DNA from: CAYVWB01 sp964455395
GTDB lineage: Bacteria > Desulfobacterota > Desulfovibrionia > Desulfovibrionales > Desulfovibrionaceae
DNA length: 40,376 nucleotides
Direction of reading: 5' to 3'
NCBI GenBank assembly: GCA_964455395.1
Contig: CAYVWB010000042.1
Span: 1-40,376 of the forward strand
The position numbers and the translations under genes are program-made. The number at the start of each line of letters is the position of its first letter. The first letter of the stretch is position 1. A model generated the notes under the pieces. That model searched no databases. It was given only the letters and a program-made list of their open reading frames with translations, and was not told the origin of the DNA. Positions 30,512 through 39,116 of the stretch are shown in pieces.

Positions 30512-32458
30512 TCAGAAGGCCTGTCCCACGGAGATGTAGAATTCGAAGAGGTCGTCCACATCGGCGCGGCGGCGCAGGGGCACGGCGACATCAACGCGGA
30601 AGGGTCCGATGGGCGTGTAGTACCGCAGGCCAAGACCGGCGCCGAAGAGCAGATCCTCCGGCAGGGGCACGGCGTCGTTTTCTGCGTAGCCGCCATCGAT
30701 GAAGGGGACGACGCCGATGGTCTCCGTGATGCGGATGCGCGCTTCGGCCGAGACGGTGACGAAGGAAGCGCCGCCGAGGGGGGTGTTGCCTCGCAGGGGG
30801 CCGGCGAGCTGATAGGCGTAGCCACGCACGGAACCGCCGCCGCCTGGGTAGAAGCGCAGCACGGCGGGGAGGTCTTCGCGGGTGGCGCCGATGGTGGAGC
30901 CGGCGGCCACCCGGCCGGCGAGCACCACGCGGGGACTGTCCGTCAAGGCGAGGTAGGCCGCGGCGGCGAGCTCCACTTGAGCGAACGCGCGGGCGTCCTG
31001 GGCGGCGTCGGTCACGCTGTAGAAAGGCTCCAGTCGGAAATCGATCTTGGCGCCTGTGGTGGGATCCAGGGCGTTGTCGCGCGAATCCCAGGTGGCGCGC
31101 AAGGGCAGGGAGAGGTAGTCGAACTGGCGGCCGCTGTCGAAGGGCCGGGCTTCATCCTCCTTGATGTCCGCGTGCCGGAAGGTGACGCCGGCGCCCACGT
31201 TGAGATGCGCCATCAGCTGACGTTGGAGGAAGAGCTCCGTGGTGATGGTCTCGGCGGCGTAGGCTTCCGTGTCGTCGTTCTCGTACAGGGCTTTTGCGGT
31301 GAAGGCGTTGTTCGTTCTCAGGAAACGGGGGTCGGTGTAGGTGAGCGTCAGATCGGACTCCACTTCGGAAAGACGGGTCTTGATCTCGAAGCGTTCGCCT
31401 GCGCCGAGGATGTTGCGGTGCGCCCAGCCGCCGCGGATCTCCGGGCCCTTGTCCGAGGAGTAGCCCACGCCGGCGCGGACGGTGCGGTGCTTGCGTTCCG
31501 TGAGGATGACCTTGATGGGCGCGCGGTCGGCTTCGTCCAGCGTTTGTTCCGGATCGATGCGGATGGTGGCGAAGAGGTTCAGTTGGGAGAGGCGTTCGTA
31601 GTAGACTTCCAGGAGACTTTGGTCGTAGCGCTGGCCCGGCCTCCAGGGCATGTAGGCGCGTACGAAGCCTTCCTCCACGGAGGTCAGTCCTTCGATGGTG
31701 GTCTCGCCGAAGTCCGCCAGGGGACCAGGCGTGACGGTGTAGACCACGCGTGCGGTCTTGGCCTCGAAGTCGGCCAGCACGCGGGGTTCGCTCACTTCGG
31801 GGAAGGGCCGGCCCGCATTGGCCAGCGCGGTTTCTATTTCGCTGCGCGCGGCCTTGACGGGTTTGGCGCGGAAGGGTTCGCCCACGGGCAGCTCCAGGGC
31901 TTGAGCGTCCGGCAGGTCGAGAGGGGGCTCGGACGTGTCCTCCCCTTCCGCCGGGGCCTCGGGCAGGGCGTACTCCATCCCCGTGAGGGTGAAGACGGGC
32001 CCCGGCTCCACGGTGAAGCGCGCCACGGGAGGCTGGGCCTCGGCGTCGTAGGCGGCGTCCACGGCGGCTTCGAAGAAGCCTTGGCTGGTGAGGGCGGTCT
32101 TGAAGCGCTTGACGTCTTCGCTGAGACGGCGCTGGAGGATGCCTTCGAAGGGTGTGGGCTCGCCGGCTTTGGCTTCGGTTTGGGAGAGCGCGCGCAGGAG
32201 CTCTTCCAGGTCCTCGTCCACGCCGGTGATGACCACTTCGTAGGCGGGGACGGCGGGCGCTTCGTCTTCCGTGGCGTCATCACCCTGCTCGGCGTCGGGG
32301 ATTGAGTCGGCGGCGGGAGGGGGCTCGACGGAGTCGTCGGTCTGTGCGCGGGGTGACGTCGTCATGAGCAGACAGATGACGCAGAGGACGCTCAAGACGC
32401 AGGCGATCCGGCCGGCGACGAACGCAAGACGCGCCTTGCGGCGGAAAAGGTGGTGCAT
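30512..32458 (-). CDS. tamA: TamA-like Omp85-family outer-membrane protein
   Basis: Outer-membrane partner of TamB. A 648-aa protein with a signal sequence (about 14-39, 'FVAGRIACVLSVLCVICLLMTTSPRAQ') and an acidic linker. POTRA-type domains occupy about 75-300, for example 'YEVVITGVDEDLEELL', 'SQGFFEAAVDAAYD', 'FTVEPGPVFTLTGMEY' and 'VTPGPLADFGETTIEGLTSVEEGFVRAYMPWRPGQRYDQ'. The Omp85 barrel contains 'GGGSVRGYAYQ' (the VRGY/F loop-6 motif) and 'YYTPIGPFRVDVAVPL'. It ends in '..FEFYISVGQAF', a terminal Phe as expected for a BAM substrate. AGGGAG lies 10 bp upstream of ATG 32458. tamB follows directly (1 bp), making a standard tamA-tamB operon. Confidence 0.95.
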   Translation of the reverse strand: MHHLFRRKARLAFVAGRIACVLSVLCVICLLMTTSPRAQTDDSVEPPPAADSIPDAEQGDDATEDEAPAVPAYEVVITGVDEDLEELLRALSQTEAKAGEPTPFEGILQRRLSEDVKRFKTALTSQGFFEAAVDAAYDAEAQPPVARFTVEPGPVFTLTGMEYALPEAPAEGEDTSEPPLDLPDAQALELPVGEPFRAKPVKAARSEIETALANAGRPFPEVSEPRVLADFEAKTARVVYTVTPGPLADFGETTIEGLTSVEEGFVRAYMPWRPGQRYDQSLLEVYYERLSQLNLFATIRIDPEQTLDEADRAPIKVILTERKHRTVRAGVGYSSDKGPEIRGGWAHRNILGAGERFEIKTRLSEVESDLTLTYTDPRFLRTNNAFTAKALYENDDTEAYAAETITTELFLQRQLMAHLNVGAGVTFRHADIKEDEARPFDSGRQFDYLSLPLRATWDSRDNALDPTTGAKIDFRLEPFYSVTDAAQDARAFAQVELAAAAYLALTDSPRVVLAGRVAAGSTIGATREDLPAVLRFYPGGGGSVRGYAYQLAGPLRGNTPLGGASFVTVSAEARIRITETIGVVPFIDGGYAENDAVPLPEDLLFGAGLGLRYYTPIGPFRVDVAVPLRRRADVDDLFEFYISVGQAF

Positions 32459-32595
32459 GGCGAAGGCGCTCCCTATCAGGAAGACGGGCGTGACGCGGGG
32501 GGGGCGCGCGCATCGTCCATCATCGTGCGAGCAGTCGACGAGGTCGGCCTGCCCATCTGGCCGGGACGGACCGCATCCGAACCCGGCGCGGTGGG

Positions 32596-32796
32596 TCAGG
32601 AGGAGGAGTCGAGACGTCCGGGCTCCTCCAGGAAATTGTCCACCACGGCGGCGAGCTTCTCCAGTTCCGCCGCCACCTCGTCGAAATCCTCACGGCTCAG
32701 GTGTTCTGGGTCGTTGTCCTGAAAATAGTTGGCCAGTTTGCGCAAGCCGATGCAGACCTGCGCGATCTGTTTCAGGGTGTCGTTGGTATCGTCCAT
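32596..32796 (-). CDS. Small acidic helical protein, unknown function
   Basis: Not recognised. 66 aa from ATG 32796, beginning MDDTNDTLKQ, strongly acidic, with two likely amphipathic helices ('TLKQIAQVCIGLRKLANYF' and 'EDFDEVAAELEKLAAVVDNFL') and a hydrophilic tail. No signal or membrane segment is present, so it should be cytoplasmic. The aggag upstream is 12 bp from ATG 32796; an alternative ATG at 32835 would add 13 residues including that site. It lies between rtcB and tamA on the same strand. Confidence 0.55.
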   Translation of the reverse strand: MDDTNDTLKQIAQVCIGLRKLANYFQDNDPEHLSREDFDEVAAELEKLAAVVDNFLEEPGRLDSSS

Positions 32797-32930
32797 GGTG
32801 GTGCGGTTCTCCTGGAGCGGCGGGACGAGCCGCATTTTCTAGAGTACGTATATGAAATGGTATGGCCTATTTGGCTGACCATGGCAAGCTGGATTCCGTG
32901 TCGCATGGCGATGGGTTCGCACCAGGCCGC

Positions 32931-34385
32931 TCAGTCGCCGGCCATCATGACGATGGCGGGCTGGAACTCGCCCACGATGTCCACCAGGTCGTGCTGTGCG
33001 CGCATGACGGCGCCGATGTCCTTGTAGGCGCCGGGGCTTTCGTCCAGGCCGCCAGCCAGCAGGGTCACGCCGCGTTCCTTGAGCACCTGTTGGAGGTGGC
33101 GCCAATTCTCCTTCGCTTTGGCGGCTTTGCGGCTCATGACGCGGCCGGCGCCGTGGGCGGCGGAGTGCATGGACGTCGCCTCGCCTTTGCCACGCACCAC
33201 ATAGCCCGGCGCGGCCATGGAGCCGGGGATGACGCCCAGCACGCCCGCATGCGCCGGGGTGGCGCCTTTGCGGTGCACGATGACTTCCTTGCCGAAGTGC
33301 GTCTCCTTCCAGGCGAAGTTGTGGTGGTTTTCCACCACGGCCAGGGGCTCCAGGCCCATGCCTTCGAGGATTCGGGTGTGGATGACCTCGTGGTTGGCGG
33401 CGGCGTAGGCGCCCATCAGCTCCATGGCGGCCCAGTATGCCTGCCCCTCGGCGCCGCCGGCCCCGTCGCGATCGCCCAGGGGGAGCCACGCCAGGTGGCG
33501 CATGGATTTGGGGAGTCTGGAATGCGCGCCCACGGCGAGGCGTGAATAGTATTTCGCCACTTCGCCGCCCACGCCCCGGCTCCCCGAGTGGGTGAGCAGG
33601 GCGAGGTACTCCCCGGGGGGGAGCTCGAAGGCCTCGTCCGTGATTGTCAGCGCGCCGAATTCCGCGAAATGATTGCCGGAGCCGCTGGTGCCCAGCTGCG
33701 CTGCAGCACGCTCGCGCAGGCTGCGGGTGATGGCGGTCACGCCCCAGTCCTGGTGCAGGACGGGGTGGTCCGGCAGGGTTTTGCCTTTGCCGCCCACACC
33801 GAAGATAGTCCCCGTGCGCAAGGCGTCCGCCAGCTTCTTGTCCTTCTTCAACAAGAGCGCCGGCGAGGCGTCCAGGATGGCAAGTCGCATGCGGCAGGCG
33901 ATGTCCATGCCCACCGCATAGGGGATGACGGCGTTCTCCGTGGCGAGGACCCCGCCGATGGGCAAGCCGTAGCCCATGTGCGCGTCCGGCATGAGCGCCG
34001 CAGCCACAGCCACGGGGAGACGCGCAGCCTGCTCGATCTGCGCCAAGGCCGCGGGTTCGGGAGCGAAATCCTCGGCTGCGAAGATGGCGATGGGCGCGCG
34101 GGGCGCCTCCGGAATCTCTCCGTCGTCCACTTCCGGTATGGTGATGGCTTCCTCGCCCTGCATGGTGAGCGCGTTGGCGGCGCGGGCCACCTCGGCCCAG
34201 TCGGGGTCGTCCAGCCATGCCGTGGGCTCGGCGGCGGCGTCCACGAGATGGCGCTTCACCTCGGGCATGGCCATGCCGAGCTTGAGGGCGCGTTTGCCCG
34301 CGCGGGAAGCGGCCCGTCGCAGGGTGCGGTCGCGGGGCAGACCGAGTTCGTCCAGGATCTTGGCTTTGAGCGTCTTCGCTTTCAT
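32931..34385 (-). CDS. rtcB: RtcB RNA ligase (3'-phosphate/5'-OH)
   Basis: Joins RNA 2',3'-cyclic phosphate or 3'-phosphate ends to 5'-OH ends using GTP and Mn2+, for tRNA or rRNA repair. 484 aa. Diagnostic motifs: 'MPDAHMGYGLPIGGVLATENAVIPYAVGMDIACRM' in two pieces (metal ligands Asp/Cys/His), 'GTSGSGNHFAEFG', 'LLTHSGSRGVGGEVAKYYS', 'HNFAWKETHFG', and 'MHSAAHGAGRVMSRK' with the His that takes GMP. ATG 34385 has AGGGAG 8 bp upstream; the frame extends to 34484, but that extension is unconserved and Arg-rich. No archease or RtcR/RtcA gene is seen beside it, so it is not the E. coli-type rtcBA arrangement. A 331-bp gap separates it from the citramalate synthase gene. Confidence 0.96.
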   Translation of the reverse strand: MKAKTLKAKILDELGLPRDRTLRRAASRAGKRALKLGMAMPEVKRHLVDAAAEPTAWLDDPDWAEVARAANALTMQGEEAITIPEVDDGEIPEAPRAPIAIFAAEDFAPEPAALAQIEQAARLPVAVAAALMPDAHMGYGLPIGGVLATENAVIPYAVGMDIACRMRLAILDASPALLLKKDKKLADALRTGTIFGVGGKGKTLPDHPVLHQDWGVTAITRSLRERAAAQLGTSGSGNHFAEFGALTITDEAFELPPGEYLALLTHSGSRGVGGEVAKYYSRLAVGAHSRLPKSMRHLAWLPLGDRDGAGGAEGQAYWAAMELMGAYAAANHEVIHTRILEGMGLEPLAVVENHHNFAWKETHFGKEVIVHRKGATPAHAGVLGVIPGSMAAPGYVVRGKGEATSMHSAAHGAGRVMSRKAAKAKENWRHLQQVLKERGVTLLAGGLDESPGAYKDIGAVMRAQHDLVDIVGEFQPAIVMMAGD

Positions 34386-34716
34386 GGGGTTGCTCCCTGA
34401 TGGCGCCGGGTGCGTGTTTCTCAAGCGTGACGGGTGTCCCTGCTCAAGGGGGACGCGGCCCTCGCAAAGCGCCCTCCGGCGCAATGGAGAACCACGTCCT
34501 CATACACCATTTCAGCCATCACGGCGAGCCCCGCCCGCCTGAGCCCCACGGAAAGCCCCCCGATTGCGCGTTCCGGTCCATCATGCCGGGCGAGCGGGCG
34601 CGCCATGGGTTGCGGCGGAGCCTTCCCCCACACGGGCAAAAGACCTCGGGGCGCCGTGCCGGCCGAGAGGTTTCGTGCGAAAGAAAGTAAAGGCCGCGCA
34701 GGACGCGCAGCCTGCG
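34386..34716. other. 331-bp gap between the citramalate synthase and rtcB genes
   Basis: No gene seen on either strand. The end nearest the citramalate synthase gene carries the terminator-like hairpins described separately. The rtcB promoter should be in the remainder, but I could not identify convincing boxes. Confidence 0.5.
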
Positions 34717-34725
34717 TCAGGCTGG
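34678..34725 (-). terminator. Possible intrinsic terminator after the citramalate synthase gene
   Basis: Read on the minus strand, cagcctg-acg-caggctg (34725-34709) forms a perfect 7-bp stem overlapping the stop codon. A GC-rich gcgc/gcgc stem follows, then the T-rich tract tttactttcttt (34692-34681). Confidence 0.4.
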
Positions 34726-36333
34726 CGGCGGCTCCGGGGCCTGATGCGGCCACTTCTGGGGATCGTCCTTGAAGAGCTTGTAGGTCAACGCGTCCACCAG
34801 AGCGTTCCAGCTTGCATGGATGATGTTGTCCGAGACGCCCACGGTGATCCACCGGTGGGCGTGGTCCGCGGATTCGATCAACACCCGCACCATGGAAGCC
34901 GTACCACCCCCGCGCTGGGTGGCGCCGGGCAGCACCCGGACCTTGAAGTCGGCGAGGCGGATTTCGCGGATGCAGGGGTAGAAGCGCTCCACGGCCTTGC
35001 GCAGGGCCTTGTCCAATGCGTTCAAAGGGCCGTGACCGCCGGCGGCGGTGTGCTCCACCATGCCGCGGACCTTGACCTTCACCGTGGCTTCACTGACCAC
35101 GGCGTCGCCGTGCAAGGCGTCATAGACGCGGAAGTCCATGGGTCGGAAGTACTGCCGCGACCACCCCATGGTGCGGTAGAAGAGCAGCTCGAAGGAGGCT
35201 TCGGCCGAGGAATACTCGTACCCCATGCTCTCCCGTGCCTTGAGGTCGGCGAGGAGGTCGTGGACGATGACGTCGTCCTTGTCCAGCTCGTAGCCGTAGC
35301 GCTTGGCCTTCTCCAGGATGTTGGCGCGTCCCGAGAGATCCGAAAGGAGCACGCGCTGCTGGTTGCCCACGCTCGCCGGGGGGACGTGTTCATACGTGGC
35401 GGGATTCTTGAGGATGGCGCTGACGTGGACGCCACCCTTGTGCGCGAAGGCTGCGCGGCCCACGTAAGGCTGCCGCAGGAACGGCCGCAAGTTGGCCACC
35501 TCGCTGACGAATCGGGAGACGGTGGTGAGCTTCTCCAGACGGCCCTCCGGCAGGCAGGCGCAGTCGCATTTGAGCTCCAGGTTGGGGATGACGGAGCAGA
35601 GGTTCGCGTTGCCGGCGCGCTCGCCGTAGCCGTTGATGGTGCCTTGCACGTGGACGCAGCCGGCGAGCACGGCCTCCACGGAGCTGGCCACGGCCGTGTC
35701 CGAGTCGTTGTGCGTGTGGATGCCCAGACGCGCTTCAGGCAAGGCCTCGGCCACGGCGGCGACGATCGCGCGGATCTCATGGGGCAGCACGCCGCCGTTG
35801 GTGTCGCAGAGCACCAGCACGCCGGCGCCGGCTTCGTGGGCGGCTCGCAGGCAGGCCAAAGCGAATTCGCGGTTGGCCTTGAAGCCGTCGAAGAAGTGTT
35901 CCGCGTCGAAGAGAACTTCGGGGAGCGCGGCCTTGAGGTGCGCCACGGACTCGCCGATCATGGCGACGTTCACGGCGTTTTCCACTTTGAGCGCTTCGCG
36001 GGCGTGGAGATCCCATGTCTTGCCGAAGATGGTGGCGGCGTGGGGCTGCGCTGCGATGAGCGCCTGGAGGTTGGGGTCGTTATCCGCGCGTTTCCTGGGA
36101 TGACGGGTGGAGCCGAAAGCCGCGACCCTGGTGGTGTGGAGCGTCAGGGCGCGGACTTCCTCGAAGAACTGGCGGTCCGTCTCGTTGGAGCCGGGCCAGC
36201 CGCCTTCAGCGTAGGCCACGCCCAGCTCGTCGAGCTTGCGAACGATGCGCAGCTTGTCCGTCAGGGAGAAATTGATTTCGCCGTCCTGCCCGCCATCGCG
36301 CAGGGTGGTGTCGTATATCTCTATGGATTTCAT
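34717..36333 (-). CDS. cimA: (R)-citramalate synthase (CimA-type)
   Basis: Condenses pyruvate and acetyl-CoA to citramalate, the first step of the threonine-independent route to isoleucine. 538 aa, matching the CimA TIGR00977 size. HMGL/LeuA-type catalytic barrel: 'IYDTTLRDGGQDGEINFSL' with metal-binding Asp and catalytic Arg, and 'GIHTHNDSDTAVASSVEAVLAG' with the HxH pair. 'VQGTINGYGERAGNANLCSVIPNLELK' and 'FAHKGGVHVSAI' follow. The C-terminal LeuA-dimer/allosteric domain is about 400-520 ('VKVKVRGMVEHTAAGGHGPLNALDKALRKAVE'). The 'GINGYGERAGNA' region and overall length favour citramalate synthase over isopropylmalate or homocitrate synthase. ATG 36333 is chosen because 'MKSIEIYDTTLRDG' is the usual N-terminus; the frame is open to 36408 and Shine-Dalgarno is weak. 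It follows the glutamate synthase genes after 128 bp. Confidence 0.94.
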   Translation of the reverse strand: MKSIEIYDTTLRDGGQDGEINFSLTDKLRIVRKLDELGVAYAEGGWPGSNETDRQFFEEVRALTLHTTRVAAFGSTRHPRKRADNDPNLQALIAAQPHAATIFGKTWDLHAREALKVENAVNVAMIGESVAHLKAALPEVLFDAEHFFDGFKANREFALACLRAAHEAGAGVLVLCDTNGGVLPHEIRAIVAAVAEALPEARLGIHTHNDSDTAVASSVEAVLAGCVHVQGTINGYGERAGNANLCSVIPNLELKCDCACLPEGRLEKLTTVSRFVSEVANLRPFLRQPYVGRAAFAHKGGVHVSAILKNPATYEHVPPASVGNQQRVLLSDLSGRANILEKAKRYGYELDKDDVIVHDLLADLKARESMGYEYSSAEASFELLFYRTMGWSRQYFRPMDFRVYDALHGDAVVSEATVKVKVRGMVEHTAAGGHGPLNALDKALRKAVERFYPCIREIRLADFKVRVLPGATQRGGGTASMVRVLIESADHAHRWITVGVSDNIIHASWNALVDALTYKLFKDDPQKWPHQAPEPPPA

Positions 36334-36461
36334 GAAAAAACCCGTGGTGATGGCGCAGCGGCCGCGCGCCGCGCCGGTGTGAGAGGGAAGCGGCGCTTCT
36401 TGTACCAAGGTTGCTTGGGAAAGACCAGCGCTTCAGCGCGGGCGTTCGAGCTGCGCAGCGC

Positions 36462-39116
36462 TCAGACTTCCGGCTCCACTTTGCGGTAGATGCGATGGGG
36501 GGGCAGGGCGCGGCCCTCGTGGGTCAGCAGCGCCTTCACGCGAACGCCAAGCAGCCGCTCGTTCTCCTGCAGCATCGGTTCGAGCAGCGCCCAATCCGCC
36601 GCCGTGAGCGTGGTCAGCCGGCCGCCGTTGAGCTGTCCCTCCTTCACCACGCCGCCGGGGTCGCGGACGTAGACGGCGCCTCCCGAGGATCGTGAAAAGA
36701 GGTTCCCGCCAGGGTAAGGCGTGGGGAGAAACGTCAGCGCGTCGACGGCGTCGTCCACGCTTTCGGAGCGCGTCGGCATGCTTGGAGCCACGCCGTTGAT
36801 GACGACGAATCCGCCGCCGTGGAGGGGGTCGCCAGCCATGAAGGACTCGGCGAGGAAGTCCAGACAGGCGCCGTTGATGACGACGCGCGGCGCGCCCACG
36901 GCGTTGATGACAGGCCGGCTGGCGGCCGAGCCCAGCACGAAGATTTCTCCGCCTTTCGCTCCGTAGAGGAAGGCGTGGCCTACGTCACCGTGCGCCACCA
37001 GACGGCCGCTGCGGAAGATCTGGCCCAACTGATCCTGCCCATGGCCGTGCAGGCGCAGGTCTGCGCCGTCCACGCCGCTGCCGGCGTAGTCGCCAGCGTC
37101 GCCGTAGCAGTCGATGCGGACGCCGCGTCCCAGCTCGCCCAGGCCGCAGCCCAGAAAGCGATGGCCCCGCAGTCGGTGCAGGATGATGCGCCGCCACCCC
37201 AGCCGTGTCGCCACGGCCACGAAGCGCGCCAGTGAGGCCTCGCCTTCGCGGGGGAACCCGCGCGCATCCACCACCAGCGTGTGCTGCGTGTGCGCGCGAC
37301 CGCCGAAGTCCTCCACGGTGCGTGGGTTGTCCAGCTCCGTGCGTGTCTCGTAGTCCAGCCGCCACGCCTCCGGCGCCGCGCCGCCTCCGGCGGGGCCGCT
37401 GGCCAGCTCCAGCACTTTGTCCACAGCTTCTTCCACCATCACCCGCACGGAGGACGCTTTCTTTTCGCCGCACGGGAAGGGTCTGTCCAGCAAGAGGGTC
37501 AGCAGATCCAACGCACGGCGCCAAATGGCGCCTTCCTGCGCAGCCACGCGGACAAGAGCGTCCAGCACGGCGGTCAACTGGGACCAGCGCAGCGTCGGCA
37601 TGGCCTGCAGCAGCGGGGTGGCGGCGTCTTCAGCTTCGGTCCACAACCGGTCCTGCACGGCTTCCACCATGATTTCGGCAAGGGGCGTAGGAGCCAGGGG
37701 CGGCGCCAAGGGCGCGTGTTCGCAGAAGTCGTCCAGCTGCACGGGCTCGCCGAACTTGTTCGTACAGACGAGGCGGTTGTCCAACCCGATGCGGAACGCA
37801 TAGGCGCCGCCGTCCGTGTGGGAGCCGCCGCGGGCGCTCCAGGTGTGATCCGGCAGCGGTTTGATGCGGGGGTCCAGCGCAGCCAGTCGACGGTGCGCGG
37901 CGTGGATGGCGTGACGCTCCGAAGCGACCATCCCCACGCTCAGGGCGGCGCTGTCCTCAAGGCAGCGGTTTTCGAACAGGGAGAAGACGTGCGGCCGCAG
38001 CATGCTGGTGTCCGTCACGCCGAGGAGTTCGCCGCGATGCGTGTCCGGGTCGGCCCGACCCACGACGAAGAACCATGGTCCGTCGGGGGAGTGGTGGATA
38101 TGCGCGCGCTGCGTGGCTGCGTAGGCGCTGGCTTTCTCCGCATCCAGAAACTGCATGTCGTACCGGGACGTGGGCGCCAGCAGCTCCAGCACGTACTCCA
38201 GAGGGTACCCGTGCGCGCGCAGGTAGAGGTCCATGGTGAGCGCAGCCAGCTCCGTGTCCGTGGCGAAGAGCGGCGCCGTGTTGCTCTCCAGCAAGGCGGA
38301 CGCCACGGAGACGTAGTTGGCGAGGTCGCCGTTGTGCGCCAAAGCGAGGTGGGAGGCGGCGAAGGGATGACTGCCGGCGGGGTGCATCACCCGGCCGCGG
38401 GTGGGGTAGCGCTGGTGAGCCACCCAGACGCGCGCAGTCATGGTGTTCAGCAGGTAGTGGTCCAGAGCCTCCTCGGCGTAGCCCACGAGCTTGAAGACGG
38501 CGATATCCCGGCCGTGGGAGAGGACGAAGGCGCGGTGAGCGCCGTCCGCATAGAATTCTCTGTTGATGTGATGCATGCTCTGGTGGACGAGCTCGTCTTC
38601 CGCCGTGCGGGCGGCGCCGTCCGCAGCAATAGTGAGATCCAGTTCCAAGCACATGGCGCGCAAGGCGGCGTCCTCCGGGATGACGAAATACCGCCAGACA
38701 GCCGGCGGCTTGTGGCGCAAGCCGGAGACGGTCCAGTCCTCCCGCGCGGGAACTTTGCTGCGGTGGAGGATGACGAAGCGCTCTTGCAGTCGGCTTTCCA
38801 CGGCAGCCTGAGCGCTTCTGTCGATATAAGCCATGTGGATGAGAGTGCGCTGCGCCAGGGTCTCCCGGTCCACACCCAGAGCGGCCGGGTCCAGACCGAC
38901 CATGGCCACCCCGCCACCCATGCCGTTGCCGCGGTTGCGCATGCTGGCGACGCCGGCGCGCACCGCGTGCCCCGGCGCAGGGAAATTCGCCGCAAGGCCC
39001 AGCACTCCGCAGCCGCCCTCGGCTGTCTTGCGCTTTACCCCATGCCCCGCAGGGGACATGGCCGCGCCCCTGGCGCGAACGATCCGCGCGGCGAGGCTCG
39101 TCTCACGGTCAGTCAT
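36462..39116 (-). CDS. Glutamate synthase glutaminase-GXGXG fusion subunit
   Basis: Carries two of the four domains of a GltB-type glutamate synthase. Part one (about 30-390) is a class II glutamine amidotransferase: nucleophile Cys36 in 'GGCGVLGL' (needs removal of the preceding residues), 'MRNRGNGMGGGVAMVGL', 'RYPTRGRVMHPAGSHPFAASHLALAHNGDLANY'. A helical linker (about 430-590) leads to the GXGXG beta-helix (about 640-800: 'GRGVRIDCYGDAGDYAGSGVDG', 'GDVGHAFLYGAKGGEIFVLGSAASR', 'NGACLDFLAESFMAGDPLHGGGFVVING'). The FMN domain normally between them is encoded by the gene upstream. ATG 39116 overlaps that gene's stop by 8 bp with ggggggt upstream; ATG 39146 (10 extra residues, GGGAG upstream) is an alternative. 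It probably forms a complex with the FMN subunit and produces the ammonia used there. Confidence 0.85.
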   Translation of the reverse strand: MTDRETSLAARIVRARGAAMSPAGHGVKRKTAEGGCGVLGLAANFPAPGHAVRAGVASMRNRGNGMGGGVAMVGLDPAALGVDRETLAQRTLIHMAYIDRSAQAAVESRLQERFVILHRSKVPAREDWTVSGLRHKPPAVWRYFVIPEDAALRAMCLELDLTIAADGAARTAEDELVHQSMHHINREFYADGAHRAFVLSHGRDIAVFKLVGYAEEALDHYLLNTMTARVWVAHQRYPTRGRVMHPAGSHPFAASHLALAHNGDLANYVSVASALLESNTAPLFATDTELAALTMDLYLRAHGYPLEYVLELLAPTSRYDMQFLDAEKASAYAATQRAHIHHSPDGPWFFVVGRADPDTHRGELLGVTDTSMLRPHVFSLFENRCLEDSAALSVGMVASERHAIHAAHRRLAALDPRIKPLPDHTWSARGGSHTDGGAYAFRIGLDNRLVCTNKFGEPVQLDDFCEHAPLAPPLAPTPLAEIMVEAVQDRLWTEAEDAATPLLQAMPTLRWSQLTAVLDALVRVAAQEGAIWRRALDLLTLLLDRPFPCGEKKASSVRVMVEEAVDKVLELASGPAGGGAAPEAWRLDYETRTELDNPRTVEDFGGRAHTQHTLVVDARGFPREGEASLARFVAVATRLGWRRIILHRLRGHRFLGCGLGELGRGVRIDCYGDAGDYAGSGVDGADLRLHGHGQDQLGQIFRSGRLVAHGDVGHAFLYGAKGGEIFVLGSAASRPVINAVGAPRVVINGACLDFLAESFMAGDPLHGGGFVVINGVAPSMPTRSESVDDAVDALTFLPTPYPGGNLFSRSSGGAVYVRDPGGVVKEGQLNGGRLTTLTAADWALLEPMLQENERLLGVRVKALLTHEGRALPPHRIYRKVEPEV

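Noticed and set aside
25801..30825. TamB starting at 30825
   Set aside because: That extension lies inside tamA and is low-complexity; ATG 30510 follows the tamA stop by one base and gives a proper signal anchor.
34421..34852. Minus-strand frame between the citramalate synthase and rtcB genes
   Set aside because: It overlaps the end of the citramalate synthase gene in another frame, has no motif, and reads as GC-rich background.
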